Source of the DNA: Proteromonas lacertae
Taxonomy: Eukaryota > Sar > Bigyra > Opalinata > Proteromonadidae
Assembly: GCA_002245135.1 (NCBI GenBank)
Contig: NGBS01000030.1
Span: forward strand, 1 to 64,000
DNA: 64,000 nucleotides
Direction of reading: 5' to 3'
A program made the translations under genes and the position numbers. Positions 24,065-36,233 of the stretch are shown in pieces (within the stretch, counting starts at the first letter, position 1; each line of letters opens with the position of its first letter). The notes beneath the pieces were generated by a model. The model did no database searches. It was not told the DNA's origin and was given only the letters and a program-made list of their open reading frames with translations.

Positions 24065-27000
24065 ATGTCTATTATCACAATTGAATCTTTTCAGAAAGAT
24101 TTGACAAATCATTTGTGTTTATATAATGAAGGAAGTATAAGTACTAGAAATTCTTTGATTTCTAAGCGAATACAAAATATTAGTAAATATTATCATGATT
24201 TTAATCTTGAGTGTGAAATAGTGAGGAGAATATTACAGAAGGGAATAGATAAACAAAATAAAACTAAAGGAAAATATGTCAGTGAAATAGGAATGGAAGA
24301 TGATAAATTCATCAATCTTGTCATTAATGATTTAGAAAAACCAAAAGTATCTCAAAGCCCAATTCATATGTCAAAAGTAAGTGTTGGGTATATTGATAAT
24401 GAATCATCTCAGAAAAGTGTATTTGATTACATATCAGATATAACTGATTTTGATTTGTTTAAATCAACATCAAATTATTTAAAGATAGCTGAATTATACA
24501 ATTCAATATATAGAGAAATGATATCCTTATCAGAAATGCAGAAAAGATTAGAACAGTTGGAATTGAGTGAAAAAATAATTTTGAAACTTAAAGATGATGA
24601 ATGTGATCTATTGCGATATTATAACTATCATAACTATCATTCTGAGAGAATAACATCATTTAAAAAACTTCAAATTGAATATAATAAATTATTAGAACAA
24701 TATAAAAGTGTAAATACTGGAGAAAATCATATTAAATGTAAAGGAAACGAGTATAAAGATGATGAAAATGAAGCTAGAGATGAAAATGAGGAAAAGAAAG
24801 AGGAAAATAGACAATCTGATATAGAAGAGATGATGATGAAAATGAATGATGAAAAAAGAAGAATTAATGATAAATCTATTCACAATATGGTAGATTGTCT
24901 TCATTCTGCTGCTAAATTAAGATCAAAACTACTGAAAGAGAATGATACTGAAATATGTTCTAGAATATTGTTATTAATACAAAATTACTTTGTATTGATA
25001 AGAGATGATAATGAAGATCTTCCAGAACCAACTTTATTAATAAATAGTTGTAAAAAAATATATGATGCTGTATTTGAAATTACTGAATCATATGAAGTCT
25101 CACAAAATAAAACAAATTTAGCTTCATTGCGATTAATTTATCCTTACGATATATTATTGGAAGATAATAAAGATAGAAAGAAAGTTTTATTTGATGAGTT
25201 TGTAAATGATATGAAAAATTTGAGAAAAGAAATGAGTAAAGAAGATATTTTATATCAAAAGACATATTCCAAACATTTTCAATCATATTATTTAATTTTT
25301 GAAAAAGCAGTGTTATGTTGTTCAAAGTCACTCACGAATGATTTCAATAATTATATTAAATTAGAATCATCACTTGATAAAGTTATATTACTCCATAAAC
25401 AGTATAGTAGTAATGTTAGTAATATTTCTGTATTAAATGATACTACTTTGAATAATCAACCTTCTATTACTTTATTGAAAGAATTGATTGATAAATGTAA
25501 TAGCTATTATAGTAATGAAATTGATAAATACAAACCAAATGATATAAAAAAGGAAGAGGATGGAGGAGGAGGATGTTGTTGTTGTTGTCATAATAATTGT
25601 GTTATAGGAATTCAATATTTCTATAAATACATTAAGATAGATGATGAATATAAAGCTCAGAGATATTTCTTGGAAGCTTTTAAGGCAATATATAATACAG
25701 AGATAGTATTAGCACAATTCAGAGAAATAATAAAAATGTTAGTTGAAGAAGGATTTAATATTGAATTTCATTCGTGTATTAATAAGTTGTTGAATAAAAT
25801 GAAAGAATTAAAACCTTATGGTAAGTATAATAATTATAATACAACCTCACAAAATATAGTAGAAGAAGCTTCTTCTAGAATTGTTCTAATTATTGATATT
25901 AATACATCTATAAGAACAAAAATGGAAGAAAGTCACACATTTTTAACATCAAGTTTGAATGATATAAGAGATATGATTATAAGACTTAAGAACTATATTG
26001 TAGAAGAAGATTTATTTTATTACGAGATTTATTGTAGAATAGAATATTTGTCAAGACTTTTAGTTAGACATATTGAATTGTGTGATAGAAAAATAGCCAA
26101 ATCTAGAAGAATAGAGGAAGTATTACAACAAATGTATGAATTATGGTGGACTGATAGTGATTCAAGAGTCATTTATAGAGTAATTACTACAGAAATTCCA
26201 CAGATTGAAGCATTAACTTACAGTAGACCATCTTGTTCAGAAATATATTTAAATCCAAACCCAAATCCAACAAAGTATATATTTGGTAGAGGTATTAAAG
26301 TTGCGCCAGAACCATCCAGTGATCTATCACTATTAATAACTGGACCTCCATTACCAGTTCCATTTGGATATGAAGTATTATTAGAATCAATACTTTGGAA
26401 TGTTGAATCATATCAATATTACTATCCCAATATGAGATTAGATTTCTATAATGAAGAAATTAATGAATTATTACAAGCAAATTTACAGGTGAATAATAAG
26501 AAAGTGAAAATGTATGAAACACAGATTTCTATATATCAGAAATATATATCGTTACATATGAATGATGTTGATTTACTATTAAATACAATTATTGATAAAG
26601 AGCTGATATTGAAAGAGAATAATGAATACATAGCAGAACTTGATAAGAATGAAATGTTATATCATGAGAATACTATTCTATATGATCTATGTGGAATTGA
26701 TTGTTTGAAATTGTTTGAGTATATTGAAAATAATCTGGATGAGCTTAAAAAGGATTATAAAGAGTTTATCAAATCAAGTACTTACCATTTTAATAAGATG
26801 AGAAGATTGCACAATCTATTGGTTTTGTTAATTAAAGAGAGAGTAAAAGAGATTAAAGATATAAATGAAAATAATGCAATTCTGTACAAAGAGATATATG
26901 AGCAAGAAGATGAAATAGATAATAGAATGAAAGATGTTACACAGTATAAGAAAATGAATGAAGAAAAGTATAATGAATTGATGAAATATTATAAAGAAGA

Positions 27001-27172
27001 GAAAGCAGTAATATCTAATATATTAAATGAAGGGAAAAAGAAGATTAAAGTGAATGGAAATTGTATTAATACTACATCGAAAAACCAAATGAATATTTTA
27101 CTTGAAAAATGGAATAATAAAGAAGATATTCAAGTGAATAATAGTAAATTGCCTTTTAAAGATATGCAATAA
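24065..27172 (+). CDS. Large coiled-coil protein, uncharacterised
   Basis: Single exon of 1,035 aa from ATG 24065 (MSIITIESFQKDL). Predicted almost entirely helical: Lys/Glu/Asn/Ile-rich heptad-like stretches with a very charged segment near residues 230-275 (DENEARDENEEKKEENRQ). A non-helical insert near residues 730-790 (RGIKVAPEPSSDLSLLITGP) separates the two halves. A Gly-Cys patch (GGGGCCCCCHNNC, about residues 500-512) is odd in an otherwise coiled-coil protein; it could bind metal or just reflect a GGA/TGT codon repeat. No motor, kinase or membrane motif. I do not recognise the family; centrosomal, axonemal or tethering roles would all fit the shape. Confidence 0.75.
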   Translation: MSIITIESFQKDLTNHLCLYNEGSISTRNSLISKRIQNISKYYHDFNLECEIVRRILQKGIDKQNKTKGKYVSEIGMEDDKFINLVINDLEKPKVSQSPIHMSKVSVGYIDNESSQKSVFDYISDITDFDLFKSTSNYLKIAELYNSIYREMISLSEMQKRLEQLELSEKIILKLKDDECDLLRYYNYHNYHSERITSFKKLQIEYNKLLEQYKSVNTGENHIKCKGNEYKDDENEARDENEEKKEENRQSDIEEMMMKMNDEKRRINDKSIHNMVDCLHSAAKLRSKLLKENDTEICSRILLLIQNYFVLIRDDNEDLPEPTLLINSCKKIYDAVFEITESYEVSQNKTNLASLRLIYPYDILLEDNKDRKKVLFDEFVNDMKNLRKEMSKEDILYQKTYSKHFQSYYLIFEKAVLCCSKSLTNDFNNYIKLESSLDKVILLHKQYSSNVSNISVLNDTTLNNQPSITLLKELIDKCNSYYSNEIDKYKPNDIKKEEDGGGGCCCCCHNNCVIGIQYFYKYIKIDDEYKAQRYFLEAFKAIYNTEIVLAQFREIIKMLVEEGFNIEFHSCINKLLNKMKELKPYGKYNNYNTTSQNIVEEASSRIVLIIDINTSIRTKMEESHTFLTSSLNDIRDMIIRLKNYIVEEDLFYYEIYCRIEYLSRLLVRHIELCDRKIAKSRRIEEVLQQMYELWWTDSDSRVIYRVITTEIPQIEALTYSRPSCSEIYLNPNPNPTKYIFGRGIKVAPEPSSDLSLLITGPPLPVPFGYEVLLESILWNVESYQYYYPNMRLDFYNEEINELLQANLQVNNKKVKMYETQISIYQKYISLHMNDVDLLLNTIIDKELILKENNEYIAELDKNEMLYHENTILYDLCGIDCLKLFEYIENNLDELKKDYKEFIKSSTYHFNKMRRLHNLLVLLIKERVKEIKDINENNAILYKEIYEQEDEIDNRMKDVTQYKKMNEEKYNELMKYYKEEKAVISNILNEGKKKIKVNGNCINTTSKNQMNILLEKWNNKEDIQVNNSKLPFKDMQ

Positions 27173-27325
27173 TCTCCGTAAATTATATAAATATAATATT
27201 ATTAATTAATTAGTGATTAATTGTTGTTTTTGGTTAAATAAAAATAATGAAAAATAATAAACATTAACAAAATAATACTAAAATTAAATAAAATTCAACC
27301 TAAACTCTAAAATTTCATTTAACAT

Positions 27326-30300
27326 TTAATCATTTTCAGGTATTGGCAATAAATTAATTCCACTTTTTATATTTTTCAAATTCTTATCAGGATCAATAAC
27401 AATACTACCAGGTCTTGAATTTGGTCTTGATGATAAAACCATTGAACGTTTATACAAAGTTGTTTTACGTCTTTCTTGTGCTACAACTATTCTATCAATC
27501 TCTTCCTCGGTCATTTGGTTATTTAAAACATTAACTACTAAACTAATAGCACAACTTCTAACCATATTCTCTGAATGACTCTCAATATATCTGAAATGCC
27601 TTACATCATCTAAACTCATCTCATAATATGGACTTCCAACGAAACTATCCCAAAAGTCATTCAATAATTTGTCAAATACTAATTTCTTTGCTTCTTTAAA
27701 TATTTCTTTTGTCTATTCATATAATATAACACATAATATTTATATACAACAACAGCAAAATGAGCAGTAATATTCTCTTTTATTTCAGGTGTTAATGGAA
27801 CAATGTCGTATTCAATATATTTTGTTATTATCATATATGCGTTTTGTTCTAACTCTTCTTTTGCTTTAATCTTTGTAAATTGCTTTACATCATGATAGAA
27901 TTCAATCAGACTACTCATATTGTATTGTTCAGCAAAACAAATCATATGCGCTCTTAATATTCTGTTCTTCAAAAACTTCTTCATTTCTTTAATTTTTTGT
28001 TTCTTTGTTGCTAATGAATAAGGTTGCAATAATGAAGGTTTAGCTCTCATCAAAATAATAATAGGAAAAGGAAGCATATAACAAATGCCAAAACATACTA
28101 AACCACAGAAAAAGAATACAATTACAAATCTTTCATATGGTAAAAGCCAATCATTTACTAGTAAAACTGCTCCACACATAATACCTAAAAACCTATTCAA
28201 CATTATATATAATATATATATATATATATACAAATAATAACCTTCAGTATAAACAACAAGTTTATTTTTTCTTTTACAACCATACACAAAGAAATATATT
28301 TGAGCGGCAACTTCAAACCAAATGAAATAGGAGAATAATGTTGGTGAAAAATACGATTCACATGAATAATAATACACTAATCTATTCCCAACTAAATCAG
28401 CATTGTATTTTATATAAATTGGAGATATAAACACTCTACATACTAATAAAATAAAATATATAATCAAAACAGCAGCTTCTATGTATATTATATTCCCTTC
28501 ATATGTAAAATTCTGTTGAACTTCTTCATTCACTAAATAGGGGGTAAATGCATAAGTTCCAATTGCTAAATAATACACAAATGATTGCAATGAACATAAA
28601 AATGTAGTTGGTCTTCCTACAATAATGAATTGATATGTAATAATGATTAATGGTAAAAAATACCACATTGCAAACATGATTGGGAATCTATAAGCTCTTA
28701 ATTTTCTATAATAAATATATATAAACTATGAAATATACCTTCTATTCATTATAGTAAAAATAGCCAAACTAAGTAATAACAACAAATCAAGAGCAGCAAC
28801 TACATACAATCCAATAACATCTGGTACAAGAAAATAACTTGATTTTTCAACTGGATTCCAAGTCCAAGGTGAAGGAGTAATATAACCACAAGTACAATCA
28901 CTATATCCATTCTCTTCTGTGCAAACATGACCATTTTGATTACAAACAGGTGCTGTTGATGGTGATACAATATACGGTGTTCTATAATCATCATATGATT
29001 GAATTTGAGCTAAGGTTGATTTTAATTCTTGATTCATTCCATCATTATCAAAACCAACTGGTCCAAAAAACGTCTTCCAAGGTTTACAATCACAACTATA
29101 CAAAGCACATGGTTGAGTATATGAATTATCATCTTCATTTTCACATACAGAAAAGAAATTATGAATTGTCAAATAAATATTATTCACAGGACTTGAATCA
29201 AAATATGTATTATCATTATCATAATTCAAATTCCTTAATGTGGATGATAATTCGACAACTCTTTGAATTGTTACACCTATTAATGAACCTCTAGCAATAT
29301 ATTCATAATCACCATCTAAATCAACAACCATATTATAAACTGAACTATTCATATATTTCATATAATTATCTTTAGCATATTTCATAAAATTATCTGTTGA
29401 TCCTAAATATGATTTTATAACATCATTTCCATATCCTTGATTCTCACTAAATGCTGTACTATAATAAATATAAGTATTATCTATATCATATTCTCTAGGT
29501 CCAGTAACAGTATAAGCTCTAGTGAGACTCATTATCACTTTTGGAGTATAACCAATTGCTTTTAATATGTGTAAATAAGATGGTAAATTCTGATCAACAT
29601 TTAATAATAATATATCAGGATCAAGTTCTTGTGCTAACTTCAACCATTTTTCAATTTCATCAACTCTTCTTTTGACTATATGTTGACTAGTATCAACTAG
29701 TGGATAAACACAAGCTTCATCACTTCCACAATCACTTACACTATGGCAATTAATACCTGTAAAATTAGTTCTATCATTTTCACATCTTTTTTCTATTAAA
29801 TCAATTGATACACCAGCAATATCTCTATAATGATCTACTATTGCTTGAACACAATTAATTGAGTATAATATATCTATTGTATCACCTAAAATCATCCACC
29901 TTCTATAATTCAATCGTTTATGAAATATTTCAATAGCTGGCAAGGCTGTTTCTGTAGATTTCATAATTGGTGAAAAGGCAAATTGATAAGCAGGTGAATA
30001 TGCTTCCTCTGGACCACATGATCCAATTACACCAACTTCAAAGCCATACATACCATATTTGTTGTATATATACTTATTAAGATGCATATTATATTCATCA
30101 CCCATTGGCAGTATGATGAAATGTGGTTTCTCATAATTATCTCTATTTGCTATATCATCAACCCATATAGTAAGTAGATGTAAATATTCGTTGTCATTGG
30201 CATTTAATACACCAAGATCTATAATTTGCAAACATACAGGCATTCTATACATTATATAAAATAGAATGCGAAAATACCTTTTGCCTCCCACACATTCCTT

Positions 30301-30608
30301 ATTTACTAATGCATTTGTATCACCACCTACACATATACCACCTTCTGAATTGATCGCATCTCTCCATAGATAATAACCTGCCCAATTTGGTATCTCTAAC
30401 AGTTAAAATATTATTTATCATATACCAAAAACATTAAATACATTGCTACTACTACTAGCTACTTCTATTCGAATATCTCCCTCTTCGCACTTGGATTTTG
30501 AGAATTGAGTAAGCATATTGTCACCATACTTGCTTTCCGCCTATAGAATTATAAAATATATAATACCAATTTTAAAATAACTATAATCCATACTATAATC
30601 AAATTCAT
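27326..30608 (-). CDS. 7TM receptor with PBP-like, Cys-rich ectodomain and C-terminal RGS domain
   Basis: The start ATG at 30608 encodes a signal peptide (MNLIIVWIIVILKL) joined across a 26-nt intron to AESKYGDN. The ectodomain looks like a PBP1 receptor fold (AGYYLWRDAINSEGGICVGG, then YGFEVGVIGSCGP), followed by Cys-rich segments (CALYSCDCKPW, then CTEENGYSDCTCG) before the membrane. Seven hydrophobic segments run from about 28,785 down to 28,030. After the last TM comes an RGS domain (about 27,620-27,960): FAEQYNMSSLIEFYHDVKQF, then EIFKEAKKLVFDKLLNDFWD and SFVGSPYYEM. RGS domains accelerate GTP hydrolysis by G-alpha, so the receptor may shut down or tune the pathway it senses for. Stop at 27326. 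Introns of about 26-48 nt, including a TA repeat intron near 28,205-28,250, join all pieces in phase. Confidence 0.8.
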
Positions 30609-30838
30609 AAAAAAATCGTTATTTTGTTACAATCACTATTTTATCATATATGAATGATTCCGATGATATTTCTACTTTAATTCATCACTTATGTTCAGTT
30701 ATGATGACATGTTGTGTTTATTGTTTGATCTGTTTAAATCAAAATCAAAATCTTTGATTTATTATCCATTTCTTCAATCAAAACATACACAAATAAAAAT
30801 ACATGTATAAATAATAAAACTATTATAAGCCCTTTCTA

Positions 30839-33449
30839 CTATTGTTCTTCATTTATAGAAGAGTGACATCCTTCACTCTCACTAATCACATGACTCTCCG
30901 TATTATTAATAGATGGCATGCTCTCATTAGCAATATGAATAGATTCATCCACATGCCCATCATTCTTTGCTTGATTCTGTTTTGCTTCTTCCATTGATTC
31001 GTCTTCAATCGCTACTTCATCAGCTGTTGTTGCATCAACACCATAATCATAAGATTCATCTCCTTCTTCTTCATCATCATCATATGATTCTTCATTATTA
31101 TTATTATTATCTTGTTGTTGTTGTTGTTGTTGTAATAACATTTCTCTTTGTTTCATTAATTCTTCTAATTTCTGTTCATCAGTCATACTTTCATCTTTTT
31201 CTTCATTTTCATTTTCTTGTTGTTGTCGTTGTTGTTCCATTCTCTTTAAATCTTCTTCATTCATACTTTCTTCATTCTCTTTCACTTTCTCATTAAAATA
31301 TTCTTCATCTTCTTCTTCTAATCTCAATAATTCATTTCTTCTCTCTATTAACTCTTTCTCTTTCATTTTCAATAATTCTAATCTTTCTCTATCATCTATA
31401 CTTAAATCATCAGATAATAAACTCTCAGTATCATAACTATCACAGTAACAACTACTTCCATCTTCATTTATATCATTATAATTGGCATTAGAATCATAGT
31501 GAGTATCATCTATTATAGATGGTTTTGAATTAGTAGTAGTAGGAGGTAAAGGTGGTTTGTTATATTTATTATCTTTCTTATTCACCTTTTTATTATTTCC
31601 TTTCTTCTTATCTGCTACTACTATTACTGGCTTTGATGGTTGTTGAATTGGCTTTTCTTCCATTTTATTCACTTCTTTCTTTAATTTCATTAATTCATCT
31701 CTTTTTTGTTTCAATACTCTTAACCTTGCTAAATCATATCCAATTACTGCAGCTTCTCGTCTTTTCTTCTCTTTTTCTTCCATTCTTTGCATTTCTTCTA
31801 AGAATTCTTTCTCTTCTTTTTCTTTCTTTAGTTTTCTAGCTAGTCTTTGCTCTTTCTGTAATTTCTTTAATCTTTCTTCAGCTTCTTGGGCTCTTCGGGC
31901 AGAATCTTCAGCTTGTTTTCTCATCTTCTCTTTCTTAAATTCTTCCATCACTTTCTTCTCGATTTTCTTCTTCTCTTTCCATTCATCTAATTCTTCTCTC
32001 TTCTTTTCCATGTCTTCAGTATTCTTTGATCTTATAGTCTCTTTATATTGAGATGTTAAATTCTTTTCAACTATTTTATTCTGTTTAGCAATCTTCTTCT
32101 GTTCTTCGATCTTCTTTTTTCCTTTCTTAATTACTTCTTTTCTCATCTCTTCTTGTCTCTTTTTAAATCTTTCTTTGGCTTGTCTTTTTCTTTCCATTTC
32201 TGCACTTACTTGTTTATCCATCTGTTTCTCTTGCCACAATCTTAACTCTAATTGTTCTCTTAATATTCTTTCTTTCTCTTCAGCTGTCCATTCCTCCATA
32301 TATTCACCATATGTTTCAATCTCAGGAGCTTCATCACCTACATGTTTGGCAGTGTCACTGTATATTTTACATAACTTTGAAGCATCTTCATCTACTTGGG
32401 ATAGATAATCTGCATAACAGGTACTAGTTAATGGCTTCTGAGATGCATCTAATATTTGCTTTCTAGTCATTGGTGAATTCTTTCTACCATTTGGATTAGG
32501 GAATAAAATGATTGGTTTAGCTTTCTTCTTCTTATTTTTCTTTACTGAATTAGGTGATTCATGACTACTTATTGTATCTTTCATTGAATCACTATCTCTC
32601 AATAGACTTCTTCTGGAACTTAGTTTCTTTAAGAATGAATTATGTTTAGATAGTTTCTTATCAGTAGGTGATAATTCAAATTGTGTAATAAATGTATCAC
32701 CTGCTGAATCTACTGTTTCTATTATATTTCTCCATGCATGCTGGATTGTTAATGCTGCTTCATTCATATTCTTACGCTTATAATATACTCTTCTTCTTCC
32801 TAAAAATCCTCTGATTAAACTTTGTATCTTTATGAGACATCTAATTCTGTGTATATATGCTGCTGTTCTTTCTTCTTTGTGTAATCTCGCAATTTTACCT
32901 CGGATTATCTTCTGGATTTGTATTGCTGAATCAGTCATATGCTTTATTCTTCTCCTTACCAGGAAGGTTCGGATTATTTTCTGTAGACATTTTGCACCAT
33001 AATCTTCTTTCGCTTCTCGCAGTTTCTTTCTACAGTAATGACCAATGTAAACTCTTTGAATTAATACTCTTGCTTCCATTTCTATTTCTTTACGAAGAAG
33101 TCTCTTTTCTCCACGAAGAATACCAGCTTCTATTTTTCGCTTTTTATCTTTTAATTGTTCTAATTCTCTCTCCATTGTTATTCTAGCATCTTTGAATTTT
33201 TCAATTTCTTTTGTATTATGTTGTATATCTAAATTTTGTATTAGTTTGATTTTCTGAAGGCTTCCATCTCTATAAAACGGATTATTATAAAAGAAATTGA
33301 ATATACTCATAAAATTTACCAGCATAGTTCTCTGAAAAGCACTGACTTCTAGCAAATGATGACGGATGACAGAAGAATTCTGCATAACGTCTATGATCAA
33401 ATCCAGTTAATGGATCAATAGCTAAGTTACTATTGAATGTAGCAGTCAT
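30839..33449 (-). CDS. IQ-motif, coiled-coil protein with acidic C-terminus
   Basis: Start ATG 33449 (MTATFNSNLAIDPLTGF); a 37-nt intron near 33,265-33,302 joins ENYAGKFYE to DGSLQKIKLI. At least four IQ-like repeats follow (about residues 115-225: ARVLIQRVYIGHYCRKKL, KCLQKIIRTFLVRRR, AIQIQKIIRGKIAR, IKIQSLIRGFLGRRR, LTIQHAWRNI), the usual calmodulin or light-chain binding motif. The middle is a long, extremely Lys/Glu-rich single helix or coiled coil. The C-terminal 250 residues are Glu/Gln/Asp-rich with a Gln run and an Asn run (LQQQQQQQDNNNN). About 850 aa. Likely a calmodulin-regulated cytoskeletal or ciliary protein; I do not assign an orthologue. It is transcribed divergently from the next gene, across 134 nt. 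Confidence 0.75.
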
Positions 33450-33522
33450 AATATTATTGGAATAATTAAATATTTATATGATATATATTCTATAAAGTAA
33501 AATAACTACAAAAATAAATTTC

Positions 33523-33530
33523 AAAACGAA
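33523..33530 (-). promoter_or_regulatory. Candidate TTCGTTTT promoter motif (IQ protein)
   Basis: TTCGTTTT on the minus strand, 74 nt before the IQ-protein start; it adjoins the second shared word CAAGCCAAGC (33,531-33,540). Confidence 0.3.
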
Positions 33531-33583
33531 GCTTGGCTTGTATATTCAAATAAATTTGAACGTTTTTTTCATATTTATATTTT

Positions 33584-35310
33584 ATGGAAATACTCATTGT
33601 GGATGCTTTTTCAGAGTCAGAAGAAGGTAGAACTAATTTTAAGTTATTTAGGGAATATGTAGTGAAGTTAAGTAAGAAATATGCATTTGGTGGTGAATTA
33701 ACAACTTATGTTAGAAAATATAATGATCTTGATGATTTTATATATGAGAATGACTCAAATTATACAAATGAAAGTAGCATACATAGATTTGACACATTAG
33801 ACATTATTTTTATAGATGGAGGTGCAGCAATGTTACCATGGCTTAAAGCATTTGATAAAGTACGAATTCTAATAAAAATGTGTATTTATACTGAGAAATG
33901 CCTGTTCTGCTGTTCTACAGCTTCAATGATATTATGTTATTTATGCCATATAGGTAGTAGAAGATACAAAATTATTAATGGTCAAGGAAAAGGAACATCG
34001 ATTAGAGAATTAGAAAATTACGAAAATCTAAAACTACCTCCAACAGAAGTCTTTTACGATAATCATAACGGTCAATTTTATAGTTACAATGCTGAATATA
34101 AATCATGGAAATCTCTAGGTTATTGTGGATTAATCTACAAACATGCTCGACAACAATCATCCAAGTTTTACACTCCTAAATATCCTATTCATGCATCTAT
34201 GTCTCATCCTGTGTATTCAACACCATGGGAATGTCCTTGTTATATATTATCTGAGCAAGTTAATAATTGGTTAATTAGAGATATAAAACAAAAGGAATTT
34301 GTTGTACCAATTCATTCACAATGGATAATGATTAATCACACTCCAATATTCCCATTCACTGTAATATGTGAAAATGAAAGAAATCCTATATTATTTGAGT
34401 ATAAAAATAGTGTTGGTGCTTTTTTCCATATAAATAATAAATATCCACAAACTGTTACTATATTAGAGACATTTATTAGACAGAAAGTTGAATTAATGAG
34501 AGAATATGGAACAATACATCAAAGTGCAGTTATATTAATGAGAGTTGTGAATAAGAAAAGACCCTTTTCAGCCAGAAAAGCACCAAGTAATGTTTCGTTA
34601 ACCAGAAGTGATTCAAAAACTCAACGTCCTTCTTCTGCATTACCTCAAACTGGTAAAAATAAACATTCATTAACAACACCATTCAAACCATCAACCTTTT
34701 GGTAAATCAACACAATTATTGCACATTAATTCAATATATGAAGATAATAATAATAATAATAATAAAGAGAATGAATCTAAAAGAAATATGAAAAGAGGTA
34801 GTATAGGTAGATGTGAAAATATAGTAGAAGATAATAAAAGAAATATGAATGGTAAAAATAAGAATAGTTATTTAAGTCTAAATAATGTTAATGAATATAG
34901 TTCAGATTGTGATTTCTATTATAAACCAGGCGAAGAACCACCACCACCACCTCCACCTCCTCCAGAATCTCCACCTGTGTATAGATTCACTGTGAAAACA
35001 ACTCCATATACAAGATATAATTATTTTAGAGATTTGAATATTACTGAAAGAAAGAAGAATAATAACAACCGATTTATTGGTATTAGGAATGATGGAAGAA
35101 TGTATAAAGATAGACAACATATTGAATATGAAGAAAATGAGAAAAGTAGAGAAGCTTGGGATGAATGATGAAGATTTCAAAAATACAATTGGTAAAGCAA
35201 CAACAAGAAGGAAAGTGGAAGTTCCTGTTATATCATGTAGTGGACCTTATAGACCTCCTGCATTGTATGATTTTAGAACAGGAAAAACTCAAACTGTATT
35301 TAATATTTAG
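33584..35310 (+). CDS. Class I glutamine-amidotransferase-like N-terminus with proline-rich tail
   Basis: Starts at ATG 33584 (MEILIVDAFSESEEGR). The first 130 residues look like a Rossmann/GATase1 fold: beta-strand ILIVDAF, then DIIFIDGGAAMLPW and an elbow-like LFCCSTASMILCYLC where a nucleophilic Cys would sit. No clear His-Glu pair follows, so catalysis is unproven. The middle (to about residue 330) is unrecognised; then a basic Ser/Lys region (RPFSARKAPSNVS). The 3' part adds an Asn run, a nine-proline run (EEPPPPPPPPPESPP) and ends TVFNI, TAG at 35308-35310. The 3' part needs a splice from about 34,650 to 34,745 (donor CTG-GTAAAA fits in phase) and one of 28 nt near 35,145-35,173. If the first splice is wrong, the protein ends at TAA 34703-34705 and the rest is a separate unit. 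Confidence 0.6.
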
Positions 35311-35485
35311 ATTAACTGTTATATATATTTATATATTGTATGTTTATTTATAATATGTGTGAAAATATGAAAAAAAAAACACTCATAATTATACATAAGT
35401 AATATAATTGGGAAAAAAACTTCTACTTACTTATAAATATTAAATGATCTAGTTTTAATAACTAACAGTTGCTTACATATAAAGT

Positions 35486-36194
35486 CTATTCTGACTTCTG
35501 TTGATTTTGATCAATTTTATTCTGATTTTGTACTTCACTTGTAGATGAGGTTGAATTACTAGTCGACGAGTCTTTGTCTGGAGTTTCTTTCCATACAGGT
35601 GTTAATGGCGCTCCTTTCTTCCTTAAATCATCTAAACCATGTGCAAATCTACACTTATAAGCTGGAAATAAACAAGTTCCTTTCATATAATATTGACATA
35701 ATTCAGTCTTATAATTAGGATGTAATACATAAGGAATATCACCATCTTCTATTCTTAAATCATCTTCACCATGTGCATAAGTACACTGTGCCTTGGATTT
35801 ATTGCATCTACCATGCAAATAAGCTTGACATAACTGTGCTTTTGTACGAACTTTTGGTTTGGTTTGATTTGGTTGTTGTTGTTGTTGAGATTGTTGTATC
35901 ATTTGTTCATTAGTTGTTGTTGGTGATGATGATGATGTTGATGGTTGTAATAATGACTGTGGTTGCTGCTGAGGTGGTTGTTGTTGTTGTATTAAAGTCG
36001 CAGTTGCTGTTGGTGGTGATGATTGATATTGTTCAGTCAATTGAGGTGAATGAGATACAGGGATTAACTCTTCAGTATTATTATAATTAACAGATTGTGG
36101 TGCAGCCATTAAAATATCATAATTGTTTCTCACTAAATTGGTCAAATAATCGGCTGTTTGAGGAAAAGACTTATTCATACTATATAATAATAAT

Positions 36195-36233
<39 letters not shown>

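Noticed and set aside
30967-33186. Leucine/serine-rich plus-strand frames opposite the IQ protein
   Set aside because: Antisense shadows of Lys/Glu-rich codons (CTT/TTC reversed from GAA/AAG); no independent support.
35077-35353. Separate small genes at the 3' end of the GATase-like gene
   Set aside because: A 28-nt intron in phase joins the upstream exon to the frame ending in TVFNI, so they are better read as the terminal exon.
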